Positions 7,935 through 17,151 of a stretch of 43,917 nucleotides of DNA are shown piece after piece; position 1 is the stretch's first letter; every line of letters starts with the position of its first letter. The notes beneath the pieces are model-generated. The model saw only the letters and a program-made list of their open reading frames with translations. It made no database searches and had not been told where the DNA came from. Position numbers and translations under genes: made by a program. Source of the stretch: JBCBXA01 sp039816825 (GTDB lineage Bacteria > Pseudomonadota > Alphaproteobacteria > Rhizobiales > Rhizobiaceae); assembly GCA_039816825.1 (NCBI GenBank), contig JBCBXA010000018.1, forward strand, positions 1-43,917, given 5' to 3'.

Positions 7935-9542
7935 ATGCCCGATTCCTCCACCACGACCGAGGATTTCATCCCCGATCACCCAGACAGCATCTTGATTGTC
8001 GACTTCGGATCGCAAGTCACGCAGCTGATCGCGCGGCGGGTGCGGGAAGCGGGCGTGTATTGCGAAATCGTGCCCTATCACAGCGCGGGCGAAGCCTTTG
8101 AGCGTATGAAGCCCAAGGGTGTGATTTTCGGTGGCGGCCCCGCATCGGTGCCCGATGAAGGCAGTCCCCGCGCGCCGCAATCCATTATTGAATCCGGGCT
8201 TCCAATTCTTGCGATCTGCTATGGGCAGCAGACGCTGGCAACGCAGCTTGGTGGTCGCGTGGAAGTCGGCGAAGGGCGCGAATTTGGACGCGCGGACATC
8301 ACGGTTCTCAAGCACAGCCCGCTTTTTGACGGCTTCTGGGATGTGGGGGGTAGCTACCCGGTCTGGATGAGCCATGGCGATCACGTGGTCGAACTTCCTG
8401 AAGGCTTCGAGGTCATCGCCCATTCCCCCGGCGCGCCCTTCGCGATCGCGGGTGATGAGAGCCGCAAATATTACACCACCATGTTCCACCCGGAGGTTGT
8501 TCACACGCCCGATGGCGCGAAGCTTCTGAGCAACTTCGTGCACAAGGTGTGCGGCTTGTCCGGCGACTGGACGATGGCCGCCTATCGCGACCAGGCGGTG
8601 GAGGCCATCCGCAATCAGGTTGGTGAAGATGGGCACGTCATCTGTGGCCTTTCCGGCGGCGTCGACTCGTCAGTGGCGGCTATGTTGATCCATGAGGCCA
8701 TTGGTGATCGCCTGACCTGCATTCTCGTTGACCATGGTCTGATGCGCATGAACGAAGCGGCGGATGTGGTGGCCATGTTTGCCCAACACACCGACCTGAA
8801 TGTGGTCCATGTGGATGCCGTTGATCTGTTCGTCGATGCGCTGGAAGGCGAAGCTGATCCAGAGGTTAAACGCAAGACCATTGGTCGGCTGTTCATCGAG
8901 ACATTTGAGGCGGAAGCCAAGAAGCTGGAAGCCGAGCAGGGCGTGACGTTTGGGTTCCTCGCCCAGGGCACACTCTATCCAGATGTGATCGAGAGCGTGT
9001 CCGCCACCGGTGGGCCGTCGGTGACGATCAAGAGCCACCACAATGTCGGCGGTCTTCCAGAGCGCATGAACATGGCGCTGGTGGAGCCGCTGCGCGAATT
9101 GTTCAAGGACGAAGTGCGCGAGCTGGGTCGCGAGCTAGGCCTGCCCGAGAGCTTCATCGGTCGCCATCCCTTCCCGGGTCCGGGTCTGGCCATTCGCTGT
9201 CCGGGTGGCGTCAGCCATGAGAAGCTCGATATCCTGCGCAGGGCAGATGCCATCTATCTCGATGAGATCCGCAAAGCCGGTCTTTACGACACGATCTGGC
9301 AGGCCTTTGCCGTCCTTCTGCCTGTTCAGACGGTGGGTGTGATGGGCGACGGACGAACCTACGAATTTGTGTGCGCGCTGCGGGCCGTGACGTCTGTTGA
9401 TGGCATGACTGCGGACTTCTACCATTACGACATGGAGTTTCTGGGTCGGGCCGCGACGCGCATCATCAACGAAGTGCGCGGTATCAACCGTGTTGTCTAC
9501 GACGTGACCAGCAAACCGCCCGGGACCATTGAGTGGGAGTGA
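7935..9542 (+). CDS. guaA: GMP synthase (glutamine-hydrolysing)
   Basis: GMP synthetase aminates XMP to GMP using glutamine and ATP. The 535-residue protein has a class I glutamine amidotransferase domain first (ILIVDFGSQVTQLIARRVRE; nucleophile Cys95 in AICYGQQ; HPEVVHT supplying the catalytic His), then the ATP-pyrophosphatase domain with the P-loop SGGVDSS near residue 240, and the C-terminal dimerisation domain ending in the typical GTIEWE. The ATG follows AAGGAG. A short N-terminal extension of about 16 residues precedes the amidotransferase core. It is the partner of guaB near the left end of the window. Confidence 0.98.
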   Translation: MPDSSTTTEDFIPDHPDSILIVDFGSQVTQLIARRVREAGVYCEIVPYHSAGEAFERMKPKGVIFGGGPASVPDEGSPRAPQSIIESGLPILAICYGQQTLATQLGGRVEVGEGREFGRADITVLKHSPLFDGFWDVGGSYPVWMSHGDHVVELPEGFEVIAHSPGAPFAIAGDESRKYYTTMFHPEVVHTPDGAKLLSNFVHKVCGLSGDWTMAAYRDQAVEAIRNQVGEDGHVICGLSGGVDSSVAAMLIHEAIGDRLTCILVDHGLMRMNEAADVVAMFAQHTDLNVVHVDAVDLFVDALEGEADPEVKRKTIGRLFIETFEAEAKKLEAEQGVTFGFLAQGTLYPDVIESVSATGGPSVTIKSHHNVGGLPERMNMALVEPLRELFKDEVRELGRELGLPESFIGRHPFPGPGLAIRCPGGVSHEKLDILRRADAIYLDEIRKAGLYDTIWQAFAVLLPVQTVGVMGDGRTYEFVCALRAVTSVDGMTADFYHYDMEFLGRAATRIINEVRGINRVVYDVTSKPPGTIEWE

Positions 9543-9599
9543 GTCTCCCTCTCATGGCCGCATCACCCTCGCCGCAATTTTCAATTTGGAGAAGACTCA

Positions 9600-10313
9600 A
9601 TGAGCCAGTTTGAAATGGCGCCTGAAGCCATCCAATACGCCCTGTTCCAACGGACAGGCCTGGTCCGGGATTCCCGTTCAAAATGGCAGCGCCGTCTGGC
9701 CGAGCTCGGTTTTGGCAAGAGCTATGAAACGGTGCTCAGTGAACAGGCGGCGACAGAAGCGGATGATGTGGCGCGCCGTTATTTCGCTGAGATGGAAGAG
9801 ATCTTCACCGCCATGGCGCCCCACATTCCTGCCGGAACGGCGTCGGTGATGGATATTGGCTGCGGTTTGGCCGGGCTTGATCTGTTTGCCTATCGGCATC
9901 TTGCCGCAAACAATCCGCAGATCTACCTCCTTGACCGCACTCGGCTGGAAGACAAGGTCTGGTACCACTTCAAGGCCAACAGCGCCTTCTACAACTCGCT
10001 GGCGCTGGCGCGCGATACGCTAACCCGCAATGGTGTGCCCGATGGTTCGATCACCACGATTGAGGCGCCCGAGGATGGTCGGATCGCAGTGGCGGACTCC
10101 GTAGACCTGATTGTCTCAACGGCCTCGTGGGGTTTTCACTATCCCATCGATATCTACCTCGACAGCGTCAAATCCATCCTGTCCGAGACGGGCGTGGTTA
10201 TCGTTGATGTTCGCAAGAAGACCGATGGGCTCAGCGCCTTGCAGGGTGCCTTCAGCCGGGTTGAGACCATTGCCGACAGCAAGAAGTTTGTGACGGTGCG
10301 GTGTCAGCATTAA
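9600..10313 (+). CDS. Class I SAM-dependent methyltransferase
   Basis: This is a 237-residue soluble protein with a Rossmann-type SAM-binding motif, VMDIGCGLAGLDL at about residues 82-94, and a later acidic strand position in VDLIVSTASWGFHYP. The N-terminal 80 residues are helical and polar with no recognised domain. Substrate is unknown; sugar, lipid and small-molecule methyltransferases look alike at this level. GGAGA at a good distance supports the ATG. It follows guaA by about 57 bases on the same strand and could be read through from it. Confidence 0.75.
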   Translation: MSQFEMAPEAIQYALFQRTGLVRDSRSKWQRRLAELGFGKSYETVLSEQAATEADDVARRYFAEMEEIFTAMAPHIPAGTASVMDIGCGLAGLDLFAYRHLAANNPQIYLLDRTRLEDKVWYHFKANSAFYNSLALARDTLTRNGVPDGSITTIEAPEDGRIAVADSVDLIVSTASWGFHYPIDIYLDSVKSILSETGVVIVDVRKKTDGLSALQGAFSRVETIADSKKFVTVRCQH

Positions 10314-10333
10314 ACGAGGCTCGCAGTCCATTA

Positions 10334-10345
10334 CGGAACGTTCCG
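10334..10345. promoter_or_regulatory. 12-bp perfect palindrome, possible operator
   Basis: CGGAACGTTCCG is a perfect inverted repeat about 78 bases before the EamA start. A related GAACGTTC occurs near 35935 between two other genes. The size and position fit a dimeric regulator's operator, but no regulator is identified and a chance occurrence is possible. Confidence 0.25.
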
Positions 10346-10422
10346 GATGGGAACTCTTTGTTCACGCTCTCATTTCGATGAGTTGACTTGTTTGACGCTC
10401 GGTGTGGGCGCAGAAGCCGCCC

Positions 10423-11319
10423 ATGTCGTTTGTCCGTCTCTTCCTGCTTCTTCTGGTCGTGCTTGTCGCTTTCGCTGCGAATTCCGTCATAGGGCGGATC
10501 GCACTGGAGGATGGGCTCATCGACGCCGCTTCCTACACGGCGATCCGCCTTTTATCCGGTGCTGCCATGCTGATGGTTCTGGTCGCTCTGAGGGGCGGGG
10601 AAGACGTTGCATTTGAACGTTCACTGCTGATCTCGGCCAAAACGCTGGGCATGGCCGTCGCGCTGTTCGCTTATGCGGCCCTCTTCTCATTCGCCTATCT
10701 CGAGCTGGGCGCAGCGCTGGGCGCGCTCGTGCTCTTCGGCGCTGTTCAGATCACCATGATCGGTTGGAACGTGATGACCGGCTCCCGACTGACCTTTGTC
10801 GAATGGCTGGGCGTGGCGGTTGCTGTGGCTGGGTTTGTTTATCTGGTCGCCCCCACTGCACCCGGCACTCCTGAGCCTGTTGAGACTTCCGGTTTCGGGT
10901 CGATGATTATGATGACTTTGTCTGGCGTGGCGTGGGGCGCCTACTCACTTGCGGGCCGAGGCATATCTGACCCGCTTGGCGCAACGGCGCGGAACTTTGT
11001 CGTGGCCACGCCTCTTGGTGTGCTGACGGTGGTGGTGTTCTTCAGTACGCTGCAGATCTCACCGACCGGTCTCGCCCTGGCCATCCTGTCCGGGGCCATC
11101 ACGTCCGGCCTTGGCTACGCTCTGTGGTACCGTGCCCTGCCCTTCATCACGCCAACCGTCGCGGCGGTGTTGCAGTTAACGGTGCCGTTGATCGCCGCGG
11201 CTGGCGGGGTTTTGTTTCTCAGTGAAGCGCTTGACTGGCGTTTTGCCATCGCCACCGTCGCCATTCTGGGCGGCGTTGGTGCGACGGTGCTTGGCGGAGC
11301 CCGAAGCCCCACTCGGTGA
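10423..11319 (+). CDS. EamA/DMT family transporter
   Basis: This encodes an inner-membrane drug/metabolite transporter with about ten hydrophobic segments arranged as two EamA repeats in 298 residues. The first repeat includes FAANSVIGRIAL and YTAIRLLSGA; the second includes SGVAWGAYSLAGR and ends with the usual LQLTVPLIAAAGGVLFLSE and ILGGVGATVLG segments. Substrate is unknown. The ATG is preferred to a GTG seven codons upstream because the family begins directly with the first membrane helix. The gene is convergent with the hydrolase-OsmC gene, with about 10 bases between the stops. Confidence 0.9.
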   Translation: MSFVRLFLLLLVVLVAFAANSVIGRIALEDGLIDAASYTAIRLLSGAAMLMVLVALRGGEDVAFERSLLISAKTLGMAVALFAYAALFSFAYLELGAALGALVLFGAVQITMIGWNVMTGSRLTFVEWLGVAVAVAGFVYLVAPTAPGTPEPVETSGFGSMIMMTLSGVAWGAYSLAGRGISDPLGATARNFVVATPLGVLTVVVFFSTLQISPTGLALAILSGAITSGLGYALWYRALPFITPTVAAVLQLTVPLIAAAGGVLFLSEALDWRFAIATVAILGGVGATVLGGARSPTR

Positions 11320-11329
11320 GATCGCAGCG

Positions 11330-12592
11330 CTAGGCGCGTTCCACTTTGGTGACCACGGCAGCGCCCTTTTCCAGGGTGCGGTGTACCGGACATTTGTCGG
11401 CGATTTCGGCAATCTTGGCGGCGAGGTCCGGGTGGGTTTCGGGATTGAGACCTTCCACCGTGATCCGGCGTTCAAATCTGTCGATTTTGCCACCGCTCGC
11501 CAAGTCGTCTTCGGCGCAGCCGGCGCAATCCTCGGCGTGGACCTTGCCGTGATCCACCGCCACAGAGATGCGGCCCAGATCGAGCTTCTTGAAATCGGCA
11601 TACATGCGAAGGGTCATGGATGTGCATGCACCCAGACCAATCGACAGATAATCATAGGGCGGCGCCCCCGTGTTCAGGCCACCGACGCTTTCGGGCTCGT
11701 CTGCAAACATGTGAAACGGGCCTGCATGCACAAGGTTCTGGAACTTGCCCTGTCCCGTCTCGGCGACCACCACTTCGCCCTCATGGTGGTGGGTGTCATC
11801 GTCCATGGTCGGCAGGAAACGCGAAGCCCATGCGGCAATGACCTCGCCAGCATAGGCAGCATCCCCGTGATTGCTGACGAGATGATCTGCATTGTCCAAA
11901 GATACAAAGCTCTTGGGATGGCGCGCTGCGGTGAAAATGTCGGTGGCATTGTTGATGCCGACCGTCGCGTCGATGGGTGAGTGCATGACGAGAAGGGCTG
12001 CTTTGATGCGTTTGACCGCTTCCAGAACCTTCGTGCCCTCCAGATCCTCCAGCAGCTGGCGCTGAACCCGGAAGGGGCGACCGCCAATGGTGGCGGTCGT
12101 TTCGCCATGAGCCTGAATGTCATCCAGGGCATCGGCGAACAGATGGGTGATGTGCTCGGCCTCAGCGGGTGCACCGATCGTCACGACGGCCTTCACCGAT
12201 GGCAGATCCGGGGCAGCGGTCAGAACGGCGGCCCCGCCCAGGGAATGGCCCACGAGAACTGCCGGGGCCTCGTGATTGTCCGCCAGCCATTGGGCGGCTG
12301 ACTTCAAGTCAGCCACGTTGGATGAGAAATTCGTGTTGGCAAACTCGCCTTCGCTGGCTCCCAGCCCTGTGAAGTCAAATCGAAGGACCGCCAGTCCGCG
12401 CTGCGCCAATTCGGCGGAAATGCGTTTGGCGGCAAATATATCCTTGGAGCAGGTGAAGCAGTGGGCGAACAGGGCAAAGGCTCTTACCGGTCCGGCGGGC
12501 AGGTCCAGGCGTGCTGCCAGCTTCTCGCCGCTGGCCCCCAAGAACTCGGCTTTGTGGGGTTTGGACGGTGTGGTGATGATTGTCGTTGCCAT
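11330..12592 (-). CDS. Bifunctional alpha/beta hydrolase - OsmC family protein
   Basis: This fusion of 420 residues has an N-terminal alpha/beta hydrolase (about residues 1-260; nucleophile elbow GHSLGG, His in DNADHL) and a C-terminal OsmC/Ohr-like domain (about 280-420). The two OsmC redox cysteines are visible in LGACTSMTLRMYA and DKCPVHRTL, as expected for thiol-dependent reduction of organic hydroperoxides. Such fusions are known; a role in lipid or organic peroxide detoxification is inferred. GGAGGG precedes the chosen ATG, which gives the start MATTIITT; a longer in-frame start at 12643 lacks this support. It is divergent from the bacA-like gene with about 290 bases between them, in which I see no gene. 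Confidence 0.9.
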   Translation of the reverse strand: MATTIITTPSKPHKAEFLGASGEKLAARLDLPAGPVRAFALFAHCFTCSKDIFAAKRISAELAQRGLAVLRFDFTGLGASEGEFANTNFSSNVADLKSAAQWLADNHEAPAVLVGHSLGGAAVLTAAPDLPSVKAVVTIGAPAEAEHITHLFADALDDIQAHGETTATIGGRPFRVQRQLLEDLEGTKVLEAVKRIKAALLVMHSPIDATVGINNATDIFTAARHPKSFVSLDNADHLVSNHGDAAYAGEVIAAWASRFLPTMDDDTHHHEGEVVVAETGQGKFQNLVHAGPFHMFADEPESVGGLNTGAPPYDYLSIGLGACTSMTLRMYADFKKLDLGRISVAVDHGKVHAEDCAGCAEDDLASGGKIDRFERRITVEGLNPETHPDLAAKIAEIADKCPVHRTLEKGAAVVTKVERA

Positions 12593-12881
12593 AGTGCGGC
12601 CCTCCGATGCGCACTTGGTGAGCCTCAACAGCAACTGCGTCAACCTGTCAGGCGCCGCCTCACCGAGGCTTTAGGCGCGGTGATGATCCGCTCCCCGTGC
12701 CGTGATCAATTCCGATTGACCCGGACTTTGCCTTGTTGGTCCTCTTCGTTGACCTGCGTCCAACCTGCCCTTGCATTGCGTTTAACGGTCGGTCAGTTTT
12801 GGTGATCTTCATCCACGCTTGCGCTTCACAAGCCATGGGGCTTATGCGCAGTGCACGCCATTCCACCTCAACAAGGTCACC

Positions 12882-14147
12882 ATGCTCAGCTCGTTCTTTC
12901 CCGCGCCCAAGCTCTTCTTTGGCTCCGCCGTTCTGTGGACGCTGATCGCCATCTTCGTTTGGTATTTCACGCCACTGTCTGACTGGTCGCTGATCCTGGA
13001 CTGGGCCCGTGGCGTCACGCCGGAGGTCGTCGAGGGCGAGCGGCCGCCCTTCCTGACCGCTGAGAAACTCTACACCTATCTCTACATTATCTTCTGCGGC
13101 ATTGCGTTCGCCGCCTTCTGGACGGTGTTCAACCGAAATCGCTCTTACAAATGGAGTGTGCTCGGTTCCACATTCATCATCGTATGGACCTACTTCAACG
13201 TTCAGATCTCGGTGTTCCTGAACGATTGGTATGGTCGGTTCTACGACTTTCTGCAGGAAGCGCTCACCAATCCAGGCAGTTTCACCATGGGAGACTTTTA
13301 CGGTCAGCTGTCTACCGTACTCCCGCTGCTGCTCTTCAACATTTTTGCTCTGGTGCTGATCGACTTCTTCATCTCGCACTATCTATTCCGCTGGCGCACA
13401 GCCATGAACGACTATTATGCGCACTATTGGCCCAAGGTGCGCCACATTGAGGGCGCGGCGCAGCGTATTCAGGAAGACACGCAGCGCTTTGCGCGGATCA
13501 TGGAGGGTCTGGGCGTCAGCTTTGTGCGCTCCATCATGACGCTCATCGCCTTTCTGCCTCTGCTTTACACGCTTTCCCAGAACGTCACAGAACTGCCCAT
13601 CTTCGGCGCGGTGAACGGCTCAATGGTCTATGTGGCGCTCATCTCTGCCGCCTTTGGCACAGTGCTTCTGGCCGTCGTCGGATATCGGCTGCCTGGTCTT
13701 GAGTTCAACAATCAGAAGGTCGAGGCGGCCTACAGGAAAGAGCTGGTCTACGGCGAGGACAGCGCCGACCATTGCGCGCCGCCTACACTGGCAAGCCTTT
13801 TCGCCGACGTTCGGGCCAATTATTTCCGGCTCTATTTCAACTATCTCTATTTCAACGTAGCGCGCTATCTTTACCTGCAGGGTGCCAACTTTGTGCCGCT
13901 CATCGCGCTGGGTCCGACCATTGTTGCCGGAACCATCACCTTTGGGGTGTTCACCCAGATCAACAATGCGTTCAACCAGGTGGAGAACTCGTTCCAGTTC
14001 CTCGCCAATTCGTGGACCACGATCATCGATCTGATCTCGATCTTCAAACGCCTTGCGAGTTTCGAGGCAGCCATTGCTGCCACCGGAATGCCCATCGCGC
14101 CTGACGAAGTGCCAACCCTCAAGGAGTACTTGCAGCCTGCGGAGTAG
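12882..14147 (+). CDS. bacA: SbmA/BacA-like peptide transporter
   Basis: This inner-membrane protein of the SbmA/BacA family imports antimicrobial peptides, peptide antibiotics and related molecules using the proton gradient; in rhizobia BacA is required for symbiosis and affects lipid A very-long-chain fatty acids. The 421-residue product has about seven to eight hydrophobic segments and the typical NDWYGRFYDFLQEAL, RWRTAMNDYYAHYWPKVRHI and EGAAQRIQEDTQRFA segments. No ATP-binding domain follows, which separates it from the longer ABC-type relatives. ATG chosen because AAGGT precedes it and the family starts at this point. The name bacA is by homology; the biological role here is unknown. 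Confidence 0.88.
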   Translation: MLSSFFPAPKLFFGSAVLWTLIAIFVWYFTPLSDWSLILDWARGVTPEVVEGERPPFLTAEKLYTYLYIIFCGIAFAAFWTVFNRNRSYKWSVLGSTFIIVWTYFNVQISVFLNDWYGRFYDFLQEALTNPGSFTMGDFYGQLSTVLPLLLFNIFALVLIDFFISHYLFRWRTAMNDYYAHYWPKVRHIEGAAQRIQEDTQRFARIMEGLGVSFVRSIMTLIAFLPLLYTLSQNVTELPIFGAVNGSMVYVALISAAFGTVLLAVVGYRLPGLEFNNQKVEAAYRKELVYGEDSADHCAPPTLASLFADVRANYFRLYFNYLYFNVARYLYLQGANFVPLIALGPTIVAGTITFGVFTQINNAFNQVENSFQFLANSWTTIIDLISIFKRLASFEAAIAATGMPIAPDEVPTLKEYLQPAE

Positions 14148-14198
14148 GGCGGCACAGTTCACTCATTCTCATGATCGACCAGAGTGGAGACTGCCAGT

Positions 14199-14768
14199 AT
14201 GGCCGTTTTGATTGCCGGACTTGTCGTGTTTCTGGGTGTTCATTTTACCCGCGCACTGACCCCCACGTTTCGGCAGAGCTTCATTGAGCAAAGAGGCGAG
14301 AACGCCTGGAAGGGCATTTACACGTTCCTGTCGCTTCTGGGTTTCGGTCTGATCATCTGGGGCTATGGTCTCGCTCGGGATGAAGCGAGCGTATACTGGG
14401 TCGCGCCCGAGGGCTTCCGCCCCGTCGTGTGGATTGTCATGCTCGCATCGTTTGTTCTCGTGGTGGCGGGCAACGGGCCGCGCAGCCACATTCGGGCCGC
14501 GGTTCAGCATCCCATGACGATCGGTGTGTTGCTCTGGGCTTCGACACATTTGATCATAAATGGCGACACGGCTGCGATCCTGTTGTTTGGCGGCTTTCTC
14601 GTCTGGTCGGTGGTTGTGGCCGTCTCGGCCTATCGGCGTCCGATACCTGCTGATGTGCCCGCGCCACGGTGGGCGGCTGATGCCGTTGCGGTGGTGGTGG
14701 GTACTGTGCTTTGGATCGTCTTCCTTGGCTGGGCGCATCTTTACCTTTTCGGCGTCTCACCCTATTGA
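14199..14768 (+). CDS. NnrU family protein
   Basis: This 189-residue integral membrane protein has five to six hydrophobic segments and the NnrU hallmarks: GVHFTRAL near the N-terminus, RGENAWKGIYTFLSLLGF, and a central HPMTIGVLLWASTHL. NnrU was linked to denitrification in Rhodobacter, but many family members occur without denitrification genes, and none is seen here, so the role is unknown. GGAG upstream supports the ATG over a GTG five codons earlier. It follows the bacA-like gene closely on the same strand. Confidence 0.88.
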   Translation: MAVLIAGLVVFLGVHFTRALTPTFRQSFIEQRGENAWKGIYTFLSLLGFGLIIWGYGLARDEASVYWVAPEGFRPVVWIVMLASFVLVVAGNGPRSHIRAAVQHPMTIGVLLWASTHLIINGDTAAILLFGGFLVWSVVVAVSAYRRPIPADVPAPRWAADAVAVVVGTVLWIVFLGWAHLYLFGVSPY

Positions 14769-14832
14769 CCTGCATCACTCAAGCGCACGCTTGAAACCGG
14801 ATGCCACCTGACAGCCTCCCAATGGATCGCCC

Positions 14833-15564
14833 ATGAGCCAGAATGATGATGATCGCTTCGTCCGCGAAGTGAACGAAGAGCTTCGACGCGAGCGCATGAA
14901 GACGGCGTGGAGCCGCTTCGGACCTTTGATCATTGGCGTTGCCCTGTTGATCGTGGTCGGCGTGGCAGGAAACCAGTTCTACAAATTCTGGACGGAAAGC
15001 ACCGCTGCACGCAATGGGGACGCGTTTGCTACGGCCACTGCGCTGATGGAGGAGGGGTCCGGAGAAGCTGGGCTGGAAGCTCTCTCGCAGATCGCCGCCG
15101 AGGGCACTGACGAGTACAAGGCGTTGGCCCAGTTGCGCATCGGCAATGCCCGCGCACAGGAGGGTGAAACCGATGAAGCGCTGGCTTTGTTCAACGAAGT
15201 CGCTGGCAGCGGCGGCGTTCCTGACTTTCTGCGCGATTTCGCAATTCTGCGCGCCGGTCAGGTGATGGTCGATACGGCCAGCTTCGAAGAAGTATCGGCG
15301 AAGCTCACGCCTATTTCAGGCGATGGCTCCGCCTATCGCTTTTCGGCCAGTGAAGCGATTGGACTGGCGGCGTTCAAGGCCGAAAAATACGATGAAGCCC
15401 GTGAACGGTTTGAGGCGCTCGTCAGCACGCGAGGCGCTCCGCGCGCCCTCGCCCAAAGGGCCAACATCATGTTGGAACTCATGACGTCGCAGGGCCTGGG
15501 ACAGGCTGCCGCCGAAACGTCCGGTGAAGGCGGAACCCGTTCGGGTGGGACGGACACGGAGTGA
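14833..15564 (+). CDS. YfgM-like tetratricopeptide membrane protein
   Basis: This 243-residue protein has a short cytoplasmic start (DDRFVREVNEELRRERMK), one membrane anchor at about residues 32-50, and a periplasmic helical domain resembling TPR repeats. This architecture and the position just upstream of der match the YfgM family, which in E. coli is an ancillary SecYEG component and chaperone-network partner. The C-terminus is a Gly/Thr-rich tail. The stop overlaps the der GTG start by four bases, so the two are translationally coupled. The function in alphaproteobacteria is inferred from E. coli. Confidence 0.82.
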   Translation: MSQNDDDRFVREVNEELRRERMKTAWSRFGPLIIGVALLIVVGVAGNQFYKFWTESTAARNGDAFATATALMEEGSGEAGLEALSQIAAEGTDEYKALAQLRIGNARAQEGETDEALALFNEVAGSGGVPDFLRDFAILRAGQVMVDTASFEEVSAKLTPISGDGSAYRFSASEAIGLAAFKAEKYDEARERFEALVSTRGAPRALAQRANIMLELMTSQGLGQAAAETSGEGGTRSGGTDTE

Positions 15565-17003
15565 GCCTGACCATCGCCCTCATCGGTCGGCCGAATGTGG
15601 GCAAGTCCACTCTGTTCAATCGACTGGTGGGCAAACGGCTTGCTCTGGTGGACGACACGCCCGGCGTGACGCGCGACAGGCGCGCGGGCACAGGCCGCAT
15701 CGCCGATCTCACCTTTGAGGTTGTCGATACGGCCGGTCTTGAAGATGCCGATGAGGACAGCCTCGAAGGCCGTATGCGTGAACAGACCGAGCGCGCCATC
15801 GAAGATGCCGACCTATGCCTCTTTCTGGTTGACGCCCGTGTGGGTGTAACGCCGGACGACAAGGCTTTCGCTACCCTGCTACGCCGTTCTGGAACGCCAT
15901 TCCTGTTGGTCGCCAACAAGGCGGAAGGCAAACAGGGCGAGGCGGGCTACTATGATGCATTCTCGCTGGGCTTTGGCGAGCCGGTCGCGATTTCTGCCGA
16001 ACACGGCGAAGGCGTCTACGATTTATACGACGCTATCCTTGCTGCTGTCGGAGAGGAGGCCGCTTTTGGTGAGGCTGAGGAGCCAGAGCCGGACGAGGCC
16101 ATTGTTGAGGTGGAGCTGGACGAGGATGCGGAGCTCGACGAGGGTGAAGCGAATGACTTCATCGATCCCGAGCGGCCGCTGCGCATCGCCGTGGTCGGGC
16201 GACCCAATGCCGGTAAGTCCACGCTGATCAACGAGCTTCTGGGCGAAGATCGGCTGCTCACCGGCCCTGAGGCGGGGATTACCCGCGACTCGATCTCTGT
16301 TGATCTGTCCGTCGAGCATCAGGGCATTGAGCGTAAGCTCAAATTCTTTGACACGGCGGGCATGCGCAAGCGAGCCCGGGTGAACGAAAAGCTCGAGAAG
16401 CTCAGCGTCGCGGATGGATTGCGTGCGATCAAGTTTGCCGAGGTTGTTGTTGTCGTCCTTGATGCGACCATCCCATTTGAAAAGCAGGACCTGCAGATCG
16501 CGGATCTCGTCATTCGGGAAGGCCGCGCCCTGGTGCTGGCTTTCAACAAATGGGATCTGATCGAGGATCGTCAGGCGCATCTGGCGGATTTGCGGGAGAA
16601 GACCGAGCGCCTCCTGCCCCAGGTGCGGGGCGTGCGGGCGGTACCGATCTCCGGGCAGACCGGCTCCGGGCTCGACAAGCTGATGGATTCCATCTTCCTG
16701 TCCTATGCTGTCTGGAATAGCCGTATCTCGACGGCACGGCTGAACAAGTGGCTGGACTACCAGATTTATCATCACCCGCCACCGGCAGTGGCGGGGCGCC
16801 GCATTCGTCTCAAATATATGACCCAGGCCAAGACACGCCCTCCGACCTTCATGGTGTCGTGCTCCCGCCCTGAAGGTCTGCCGACCGCCTATTCGCGCTA
16901 TCTGATCAACGGTCTGCGCCAGGACTTCGACATGGCCGGCACGCCCATCCGGCTTTACATGCGCAAGGGCGACAACCCTTACGCCAACCGCAAGAAGCGG
17001 TAG
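15561..17003 (+). CDS. der: Ribosome biogenesis GTPase Der
   Basis: Der (EngA) is the double GTPase that acts in 50S subunit assembly. Two G domains are visible: the first with GRPNVGKST (about residue 8), DTPGVTRDR and NKAEG; the second with GRPNAGKST (about residue 213), DTAGMRKRARV and NKWD. An acidic linker rich in Asp/Glu (about residues 170-200) separates them, and a KH-like C-terminal domain ends in the basic NPYANRKKR. The 480-residue length is typical. It starts with GTG inside the end of the YfgM-like gene. About 150 bases without a gene follow. Confidence 0.98.
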   Translation: MSLTIALIGRPNVGKSTLFNRLVGKRLALVDDTPGVTRDRRAGTGRIADLTFEVVDTAGLEDADEDSLEGRMREQTERAIEDADLCLFLVDARVGVTPDDKAFATLLRRSGTPFLLVANKAEGKQGEAGYYDAFSLGFGEPVAISAEHGEGVYDLYDAILAAVGEEAAFGEAEEPEPDEAIVEVELDEDAELDEGEANDFIDPERPLRIAVVGRPNAGKSTLINELLGEDRLLTGPEAGITRDSISVDLSVEHQGIERKLKFFDTAGMRKRARVNEKLEKLSVADGLRAIKFAEVVVVVLDATIPFEKQDLQIADLVIREGRALVLAFNKWDLIEDRQAHLADLREKTERLLPQVRGVRAVPISGQTGSGLDKLMDSIFLSYAVWNSRISTARLNKWLDYQIYHHPPPAVAGRRIRLKYMTQAKTRPPTFMVSCSRPEGLPTAYSRYLINGLRQDFDMAGTPIRLYMRKGDNPYANRKKR

Positions 17004-17151
17004 TTTCTGCCCGGCTCTACGGGGCCTCAAAGGTCAGCAAATCAACTCGCTCATGCCATCATCTGCCTTCGGTCTGCCGCGTTTACCGGCGATTAGGGTT
17101 ACTGATCTATATTCATACCCGGTTTGACGAATATCGTGTTTGGAGTTGTTC

